A stretch of 5,181 nucleotides of DNA, taken from assembly GCA_013696665.1 (NCBI GenBank), contig JACCYC010000235.1, forward strand, positions 1-5,181. The letters run 5' to 3'. Source of the stretch: Burkholderiaceae bacterium (GTDB lineage: Bacteria; Pseudomonadota; Gammaproteobacteria; Burkholderiales; Burkholderiaceae_F). Below the pieces are notes generated by a model. It did not search any database. It was given only the letters and a program-made list of their open reading frames with translations, and was not told the DNA's origin. Position 1 is the first letter of the stretch. Each line of letters opens with the position of its first letter. Positions 1 through 5,181 of the stretch are shown here, in pieces. The position numbers were made by a program, and so were the translations under genes.

Positions 1-516
1 GGTGTGCACAGCGGCGAGCTCGACGCCAGTTTTTACTTTGGCGGCGTCTCAAGCAACGAGCTTCTTTCTGTTCATCTGCGACCACTGATTTACCGCGTGG
101 CGGCCCCGGCCGACTGGGCTGACCGAATTGACGGCGCGCAGTGGGACGAGATCAGCCAATTGCCTTGGATCGGCACGCCTGACATCAGCACGCACACGCG
201 TCTGGTAGCCGATCTCTTTGCGCAGCGATCGTTGCCGCCACCGAATGCAAGTGTTCAGGCAGACGACGAAGGGGTCATCATCAATCTGGTCATCTCTGGT
301 CTTGGGGTAGCCCTGATACGCGACGATGTCGCGCGCCGACTCGAGCGCATTGGCGATGTCGTGATCTGGACGCGCGCTGCGATCGATACATCGTTGTGGT
401 TTGTATGTCTCGAGCGGCGTGCCAACGAACCCATGATTGCAGCGCTGCTTGCGATGGTGCGCAAATCGTGGAAGCTCGAGACGCCCTCAATCACCGAGGC
501 GCTCGCTACTGCGTGA
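1..516 (+). CDS. LysR-type transcriptional regulator, C-terminal part (5' end outside window)
   Basis: This is the effector-binding half of a LysR-family transcription factor. The open frame runs from base 1 without a start and stops at TGA 514-516, giving 171 residues; family members are about 300, so roughly 130 N-terminal residues, including the winged helix-turn-helix, lie upstream. The GTG at 4-6 falls inside a conserved strand (VHSGELDASF) and is not the real start. Numbering from that Val, residues 1-30 look like the end of subdomain I, residues 30-105 like subdomain II, and the conserved return element GLGVALIRDD (99-108) marks the crossover back to subdomain I. Such proteins bind a small ligand and switch DNA contacts at a nearby promoter. 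The gene converges on the efflux genes with a 5-bp gap, so it is not in their operon. The ligand and targets cannot be read from the sequence. Family assignment is confident; control of the pump is only a possibility. Confidence 0.88.
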   Translation, partial: GVHSGELDASFYFGGVSSNELLSVHLRPLIYRVAAPADWADRIDGAQWDEISQLPWIGTPDISTHTRLVADLFAQRSLPPPNASVQADDEGVIINLVISGLGVALIRDDVARRLERIGDVVIWTRAAIDTSLWFVCLERRANEPMIAALLAMVRKSWKLETPSITEALATA

Positions 517-533
517 CGCTGTTAGCGCGGTGA
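491..533. terminator. candidate bidirectional hairpin between convergent genes
   Basis: An imperfect inverted repeat spans the stop codons of both converging genes. The left arm is tcacc (491-495) plus gcgct (499-503); the right arm is agcgc (524-528) plus ggtga (529-533). This gives ten base pairs interrupted by a 3-nt bulge (496-498) and closed by a 20-nt loop. With only 5 bp between the stops, any terminator here must overlap coding sequence, and the repeat sits where a shared one would be expected. Against it, neither side carries a proper T-run (only 'actttccgttt' follows on the + strand), the loop is large and the stem is bulged. It may be a weak terminator, a 3'-end stabilising structure or chance. 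Confidence 0.3.
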
Positions 534-1961
534 ACTTTCCGTTTGCGCGAATACTTCAGGCGACCAGCCGCCGCCAAGCGCCTTGTACAGATCCACCAGT
601 GCAGTTTGCCGGTCGCGCAGCGCGTTGACTCGTGCACGCTCGGCGTCGAGCAGGTTGCGCTGATTGTCGAGCACATCGATAAAGCTGGAATATCCGCTCC
701 GGTAGCGCAGGTCAGACAAACGCAGCGCATCGATCAATTGGGTGCGCCGTTCGTCCTGCGCGACGAATATTTCGCGCGCGGCGCGATGCGCAACCAGCGC
801 GTTATGCGCGTCGCGAAATGCGGATTGCACCGACTGCACGTAACCAATCTCGGCTTGATTGCGACGTGAGGTTGCCGCATCCACCTGCGAGCCGATGCGT
901 GCGGCGCCGATGATCGGCTGCAACAAGCTGCCGGCAATCGACCACACTCGGGCCGGTGCAGAGAACAGATTCGAAAGGTCGGCGCTTTCGCCGCCAAACC
1001 GTCCGGTCAAGATCAGCGAAGGAAAGTACTGCGCCCGTGCTTCATCGATGCGCGCGCTGGCAGAAACAAGATTGGCTTCGGCCTGCCGGATATCGGGCCG
1101 TCGTGCCAGCAGGTCCGCGGGCAAGCCCGAGGGTACTTCGGTACTCGTCGCGCTGGCAATCGTTGCGAGAGCCTTGCCGTGTGCCACCACCGGCGTGTAG
1201 ACATCACGTGCGCTGCGCCCCGCGAGTACGGCGAGTGCGGCTTCGGATTGCGCAATCGCACGTTCGAGCGCGGGTATTACTGCCGCCACGCTCGAGCGCT
1301 CGGCCTCAGACAGCCTCAGTTCGTATTCACCAACGAGTCCCGCGTCAAAGCGCTGCTTCTGCAGTTTGATGTTCTCGGCGCGCGTACCGAGCGTGTCGCG
1401 CGCAATCTGCAGTTCGGCATCAAGCGCGCGGAGCGAGAAATATGTCGAGGCGACTTGAGCTGCCAGTGCAGTGCGCACTGTCTCGGCACTGAAACGCGTA
1501 GCGAGTAACTCAGCCTGTGCGGCGTTGCGACCGGATGCGAGACGGCCCCACAGGTCAACTTCATAGGCAGCCTGCAGGCCGCCGCTGAAACTGTTTGAAA
1601 TCTGCGGCCCCGGAAATATCGCGTCAGTCGATTGGCTGCGCCGCGCTCGACTTGCACCCAAGTCTGCGTCAAGCGACGGGTACAGGGTCGACCGCGCCAG
1701 ACGCAAGTTTGCGCGTGCTTCATCGATGCGTAAAACGGCGAGCCGCAGATCGAGGTTCGCTGCGAGCGCCTCTTCGATCAGTGTCGTCAGCTGCGGATCG
1801 CTGAACTGCGTCCACCAGCGTTCGATGCCCGCAATGTGCGTGGCGGTGGGTGCCGGCAGATCGAGCGCCGGCAGGCGCGGCTCTGTCGACGCGCACGCAG
1901 TTAGCGCGGTAACGACGCCGATGAATGCAATCTTCGCAAGCTTCAACTTCGCGCTATTCAT
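522..1961 (-). CDS. RND efflux outer-membrane channel lipoprotein, NodT/OprM (TolC-like OEP) family
   Basis: This is the outer-membrane exit duct of a tripartite efflux pump, expected to be a trimer with a beta-barrel in the outer membrane and an alpha-helical tunnel in the periplasm. The 479-residue length is normal for the family. The N-terminus has a lysine-rich start, a hydrophobic stretch (about 11-20) and a lipobox LTAC with Cys23 as the predicted lipidated residue. Ala follows the Cys rather than Asp, consistent with sorting to the outer membrane. Family landmarks are the WWTQFSDPQL region (49-58) opening the first OEP repeat, VDLWGR (135-140), GLPADLLARRPDI (279-291) opening the second repeat, and LYKALGGGW (458-466) near the C-terminus. 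Two OEP repeats cover roughly 46-240 and 275-462. The ATG at 1959-1961 overlaps the permease stop by one base and has a strong ribosome binding site, which supports this start. It stops at TAA 522-524. The substrate is not predictable from this subunit. Confidence 0.95.
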   Translation of the reverse strand: MNSAKLKLAKIAFIGVVTALTACASTEPRLPALDLPAPTATHIAGIERWWTQFSDPQLTTLIEEALAANLDLRLAVLRIDEARANLRLARSTLYPSLDADLGASRARRSQSTDAIFPGPQISNSFSGGLQAAYEVDLWGRLASGRNAAQAELLATRFSAETVRTALAAQVASTYFSLRALDAELQIARDTLGTRAENIKLQKQRFDAGLVGEYELRLSEAERSSVAAVIPALERAIAQSEAALAVLAGRSARDVYTPVVAHGKALATIASATSTEVPSGLPADLLARRPDIRQAEANLVSASARIDEARAQYFPSLILTGRFGGESADLSNLFSAPARVWSIAGSLLQPIIGAARIGSQVDAATSRRNQAEIGYVQSVQSAFRDAHNALVAHRAAREIFVAQDERRTQLIDALRLSDLRYRSGYSSFIDVLDNQRNLLDAERARVNALRDRQTALVDLYKALGGGWSPEVFAQTESSPR

Positions 1962-4900
1962 TACTCGCCCCCCTCATGCGCTTCCCTAAGTTGCGTTTGC
2001 TGTCCTTTACGTACGTGCACAGACGATGCCGCCTCGGCCGCGAGCCGTGCATGCGTCGCAAGACTGCGCCGCTCGCCTTCCGCAACTTCCTCGTGCAACT
2101 GCGCCGCGGTGCGGGTCTCGCGCAACTTGCGATCGGTGATCAGCTTGAAAAATAAGGGTACGAAGAAGATTGCGAGGAATGTTGCGGCCAGCATGCCGCC
2201 CATCACACCGGTGCCGGCTGATACGCGGGCACCGGCGCCGGCGCCGGACGAGAACGCGAGTGGCACCACGCCAAGAATGAATGCCAGCGAGGTCATCACG
2301 ATCGGCCGGAAGCGCAAACGCGCCGCCTCGATCGCTGCCGCCGCGCTTGAATAACCTTCGGCCGCTTTCAACGATGCGTACTCCACAATCAGAATCGCGT
2401 TCTTTGCAGCCAGTCCAAGCAGGGTGACAAGCCCGATCTGGAAGTACACATCGTTGGTAAGCCCACGTAGATAAACCGCGGCGAGTGCTCCGAACGTTCC
2501 GAACGGCAGCGCCATCAGCACCGAAAAGGGCAGCGACCATTTTTCGTACTGCGCCGCGAGGATTAGGAACACCATCACCACGGCCAGGCCCAGGGCCAGG
2601 GCCGACGTGCCGGAGGACTGCTGCTCCTGGAAAGATGCACCCGTGAATTCAACGTCGAAGCCGGAAGGCAGCGTCTCACGCGCGATCTGCTGAATGCGTG
2701 CGATGGTCTGCCCGGAGCTAACGCCCGGTGCTGCGCTGGCAAACACCTTTACCGCCTGCAGGTTGTTGTAGCGATCGAGCGAATCGGGGCCCGATGTGTA
2801 CTCGACGCGCGCAACCGAGCGCAGGGGCACCATCTCGTTGCGGTCCGAGCGCACCCACACCGCCCCGATGTCGTCGGGCCGCGTGCGATACGACGGCTCC
2901 GCGCTCATTAACACCTGCCAAGTGCGGCCGTATTTATTGAAATCGTTGACGTAGTAGCTGCCGAGCGTGGCTGACAGCGTGTTGAAAATCTCATCGACCG
3001 GCACGCCGAGCGACTTTGCCTTTTCACGATCGACATCGACGTAGAGCTGCGGCACGTTCGGCTTCCACAGCGTGTTGACCTGTACGAACGTCTTGTCCTG
3101 CTGAAGACGACCGAGCAATCCACCCATCGCCTGCGCGAGCGCCTGCGGTCCACCGTCACCGCGATTGCGGATGTAGAACTCGGCTCCGCCAGCCGTGCCA
3201 AGCCCGAAAATCGCTGGCGGCGCGAACGCAAGCGCCAGCCCTTCCTTGATGTCGCCGGTCTTCATGAAGAAATCTCCGACAAGCTGCGGCGTCGTAACGC
3301 CCTTGCGCTTGTCCCACGGAATTTGCGTCACGAAGATCGTTGCAGCATTGTTGCGAAAACCACCGCCAAGGAAGTCGAACCCAGTAAACGCAACGACGTC
3401 CTGGTTATTTGCGTTGCTTTGGATCCGTCGAACGACCTCTGAAACAACTTTGTCGGTTCGCTGCAGGCTCGCGCCATCAGGCAGGATCACCGCCGCGATG
3501 TAGAAGCCCTGGTCTTCGTCGGGCACCAGCGAGCCTGGTGTTAACCGCCACAGTGCGCCGGCGACGATCACCATGACCGCAAATAGCGCCAGTCCGAAAG
3601 CACTACGGCGAATCATCCACACGACGCCGTTGGTGTAACGCTCGGTGATGCGCCCGAACCAGTTATTAAATGCGCGGAAGAAACGGTTGGGTTCCTGGTG
3701 CGGCTTGAGCAACAACGAACACAGCGCAGGCGTCAGCGTCAACGCAACAATGCCGGAGATCATTACCGCGATTGAGATCGTGATCGAAAACTGTCTGTAA
3801 AGCTCGCCCGTCAACCCGCCCAGAAACGCGATCGGCACGAACACCGCTACAAGTACCAGCACGATTGCAATGATCGGGCTTGTAACTTCCTTCATTGCAA
3901 TGATCGCCGCCTCGCGCGCGTTCAGTTTTTCCTCGCGCATGATGCGTTCGACGTTTTCGAGTACGACGATCGCATCGTCGACCACGATGCCGATCGCGAG
4001 CACCATGCCGAACAACGTCAGCGTGTTGATCGAGTAGCCCAGCATCGACAGGCCGGCAAAGGTGCCGATCAGCGACACCGGCACCGCGATGATCGGAATC
4101 AGCGTGGCACTCCAGCTCTGCAAGAACAGGTAGACCACGAGGAAAACGAGGATGACCGCAATTGCGAGCGTGACCACGACTTCGTGGATCGATACCTCGA
4201 CGAAGCGCGTGGTGTCGTAGGGAACCGCATACGCGAGCCCCTGCGGGAACTCGGGCTTGAGCCGGTCAACGGTCGCCGTGACACTCTTTGCGACATCGAG
4301 CGCGTTGGCGCCCGGCTGCAGAAAGATGCCGACCAGCGTCGCGTTCTGACCGTTGTAGCGGCCGATGAAGTCGTAGTCACGCGAGCCGAGTTCAACGCGG
4401 GCGATATCGCGCACACGAATCGTCGAGCCATCCGCGCTGCTGCGCACGATCACGTTTTCAAACTCCTTCGGATCGGCGAGGCGGCCTTGCGTGGTGATTG
4501 TGTAGGCAAGTTCTTGCGAACCGCTCTTGTCCGACGTGTAAGGCGCCTGGCCGATCTTGCCTGCCGCGAACTGCGCGTTCTGCTCGTTGATCGCGCGCAC
4601 GACATCGCCGGTCGTCAGTTTTAGCTGCGCGAGCCGATCCGGCCGGAGCCAGATCCGCATCGCGTAATCCTTGGCGCCGAAGATCTGAACGTTGGTCGTG
4701 CCGGGCAGTCGTTTCAGCTGATCGAGCACGTTGAGGGTGACGTAGTTCGACGTGAACAGGTCGTTGTGGGTGCCGTCGGGCGAGTAGAAGGCGAGCACCC
4801 GCAAAAACGCCGACGATCCTTTTTCGACTGTCACGCCCTGCCGACGCACCTCCTGCGGCAGCCGCGCCTCGGCCTGCTTGACGCGATTGTTGACATTGAG

Positions 4901-5181
4901 CGCGGCCTGGTCGACGTCGGTGCCGATGTTGAACGTGACCTGTATCTCGACTGCGCCATTGCTCGACGAGTTCGAGCTCATGTAAAGCATGCTTTCAACG
5001 CCGTTGATCGCATTCTCGAGCGGCGCAGCGACCGTTTGTTCGAGCACGCTGGCCGATGCACCGGGATACACCGCGCGGACGCTGACAACGGGCGGCGCAA
5101 TCTCGGGGTACTGCGCGATCGGCAGCGTGCGCATCGCGGCCAAACCCGCGATGACGATGAAGATCGACAGCACCGCGGCAA
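1961..5181 (-). CDS. RND multidrug efflux permease, AcrB/MexB-type HAE1 family (N-terminal codons outside window)
   Basis: This is the inner-membrane proton/drug antiporter of a tripartite pump, expected to be a trimer. The frame is open to the window edge: AAV at 5171-5179 matches the AcrB FAWV segment, so about 11 residues are missing and the GTG at 5173-5171 is internal (AcrB Val14). Numbering from that Val, 1070 residues are visible. TM1 (partly seen) is followed by a large periplasmic loop (about 15-331), TM2-TM6 (about 332-486), TM7 (about 524-543), a second periplasmic loop (about 544-857) and TM8-TM12 (about 858-1011). The proton-relay residues are all present: Asp399/Asp400 in TM4 (AcrB D407/D408), Lys924 in TM10 (K940), and Arg954 and Thr961 (R971, T978). 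Pocket phenylalanines F123, F165, F599, F601 and F614 match AcrB F136, F178, F615, F617 and F628, while the F610 position is Val594. These features favour drug efflux (HAE1) over metal export. The C-terminus carries a charged tail of about 59 residues, longer than in AcrB. It is followed directly by the channel gene; an adaptor gene is expected upstream. Confidence 0.97.
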   Translation of the reverse strand, partial: AAVLSIFIVIAGLAAMRTLPIAQYPEIAPPVVSVRAVYPGASASVLEQTVAAPLENAINGVESMLYMSSNSSSNGAVEIQVTFNIGTDVDQAALNVNNRVKQAEARLPQEVRRQGVTVEKGSSAFLRVLAFYSPDGTHNDLFTSNYVTLNVLDQLKRLPGTTNVQIFGAKDYAMRIWLRPDRLAQLKLTTGDVVRAINEQNAQFAAGKIGQAPYTSDKSGSQELAYTITTQGRLADPKEFENVIVRSSADGSTIRVRDIARVELGSRDYDFIGRYNGQNATLVGIFLQPGANALDVAKSVTATVDRLKPEFPQGLAYAVPYDTTRFVEVSIHEVVVTLAIAVILVFLVVYLFLQSWSATLIPIIAVPVSLIGTFAGLSMLGYSINTLTLFGMVLAIGIVVDDAIVVLENVERIMREEKLNAREAAIIAMKEVTSPIIAIVLVLVAVFVPIAFLGGLTGELYRQFSITISIAVMISGIVALTLTPALCSLLLKPHQEPNRFFRAFNNWFGRITERYTNGVVWMIRRSAFGLALFAVMVIVAGALWRLTPGSLVPDEDQGFYIAAVILPDGASLQRTDKVVSEVVRRIQSNANNQDVVAFTGFDFLGGGFRNNAATIFVTQIPWDKRKGVTTPQLVGDFFMKTGDIKEGLALAFAPPAIFGLGTAGGAEFYIRNRGDGGPQALAQAMGGLLGRLQQDKTFVQVNTLWKPNVPQLYVDVDREKAKSLGVPVDEIFNTLSATLGSYYVNDFNKYGRTWQVLMSAEPSYRTRPDDIGAVWVRSDRNEMVPLRSVARVEYTSGPDSLDRYNNLQAVKVFASAAPGVSSGQTIARIQQIARETLPSGFDVEFTGASFQEQQSSGTSALALGLAVVMVFLILAAQYEKWSLPFSVLMALPFGTFGALAAVYLRGLTNDVYFQIGLVTLLGLAAKNAILIVEYASLKAAEGYSSAAAAIEAARLRFRPIVMTSLAFILGVVPLAFSSGAGAGARVSAGTGVMGGMLAATFLAIFFVPLFFKLITDRKLRETRTAAQLHEEVAEGERRSLATHARLAAEAASSVHVRKGQQTQLREAHEGGE
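1968..1975 (-). promoter_or_regulatory. ribosome binding site of the outer-membrane channel gene
   Basis: On the minus strand GAGGGGGG (1975 down to 1968) lies six bases before the ATG at 1961-1959, a good Shine-Dalgarno position. It is embedded in the last permease codons (His-Glu-Gly-Gly-Glu-stop). Together with the TAATG stop/start overlap it fixes the channel start and suggests that ribosomes finishing the permease reinitiate on the channel gene. Confidence 0.75.

Noticed and set aside
4..6. GTG as the start codon of the LysR fragment
   Set aside because: It falls within a conserved strand of the effector-binding domain, and the frame is open to base 1, so the gene begins upstream.
1316..1723. 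Minus-strand open frame of 135 codons inside the channel gene
   Set aside because: It is offset from the well-supported channel frame (VDLWGR at 135-140 lies here), and its Arg/Ser/Cys-rich composition marks it as a shadow.
2007..2540. Minus-strand open frame of 177 codons under the permease 3' end
   Set aside because: The permease frame here holds TM9-TM12 with Lys924, Arg954 and Thr961. The alternative translation is Arg/Gly/Cys-rich with no recognisable domain, typical of a shadow frame in GC-rich DNA.
2582..2606. Short direct repeats (cagggc units) in the permease gene
   Set aside because: They encode the ALALGLA stretch of TM8, and the repetition follows from Ala/Gly/Leu codons in a GC-rich genome.
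4184..4624. Plus-strand open frame of 146 codons antisense to the permease
   Set aside because: It is the reverse of a strongly conserved periplasmic loop, matches no known family and has no convincing ribosome binding site.
5171..5173. GTG as the start codon of the permease
   Set aside because: The upstream codons are in frame and read AAV, matching the AcrB N-terminal helix, so the gene runs off the window. A start here would delete the first part of TM1.
4978..5181. Minus-strand open frame of 67 codons at the right edge, in another frame from the permease
   Set aside because: It lies wholly under the permease N-terminal region, whose protein is clearly conserved, and its translation is Arg/Ser/Cys-rich as expected of an out-of-frame read.

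Overview
The window is fully coding and holds three genes: the 3' end of a LysR-type regulator gene on the + strand (1-516), and, converging on it from the right, two minus-strand genes of a tripartite RND multidrug efflux operon. These are an inner-membrane HAE1/AcrB-type permease (1961-5181, a few codons short of its start at the window edge) and a NodT/OprM-type outer-membrane channel lipoprotein (522-1961). Diderm cell-envelope proteins, GC-rich codon use and the closeness of the permease to AcrB/MexB point to a proteobacterium. A beta- or gammaproteobacterium is most likely, but the sequence alone does not fix the genus.

Layout: the regulator stop (514-516) and the channel stop (522-524) are only 5 bp apart, and an imperfect inverted repeat at 491-533 spans both stop codons. 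The permease stop TAA and the channel ATG share one base (TAATG on the minus strand). A purine-rich Shine-Dalgarno sequence lies inside the last permease codons, so the two proteins are almost certainly co-transcribed and translationally coupled. No non-coding stretch is longer than 5 bp, and no operon promoter lies inside the window. The promoter, and probably the periplasmic adaptor (membrane fusion protein) gene, should lie beyond position 5181.

How they work together: the permease uses the proton gradient to capture lipophilic or amphiphilic compounds from the periplasm and inner membrane. The adaptor, not seen here, would bridge it to the channel lipoprotein, which carries the substrate across the outer membrane. 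The LysR protein could regulate the pump, but its downstream, convergent position gives only weak support for that.

I found no undescribed system. The points worth a second look are modest: an extended charged C-terminal tail on the permease, a changed phenylalanine pattern in its drug-binding pocket, the convergent regulator with its shared hairpin, and a 17-bp exact repeat inside the channel gene.
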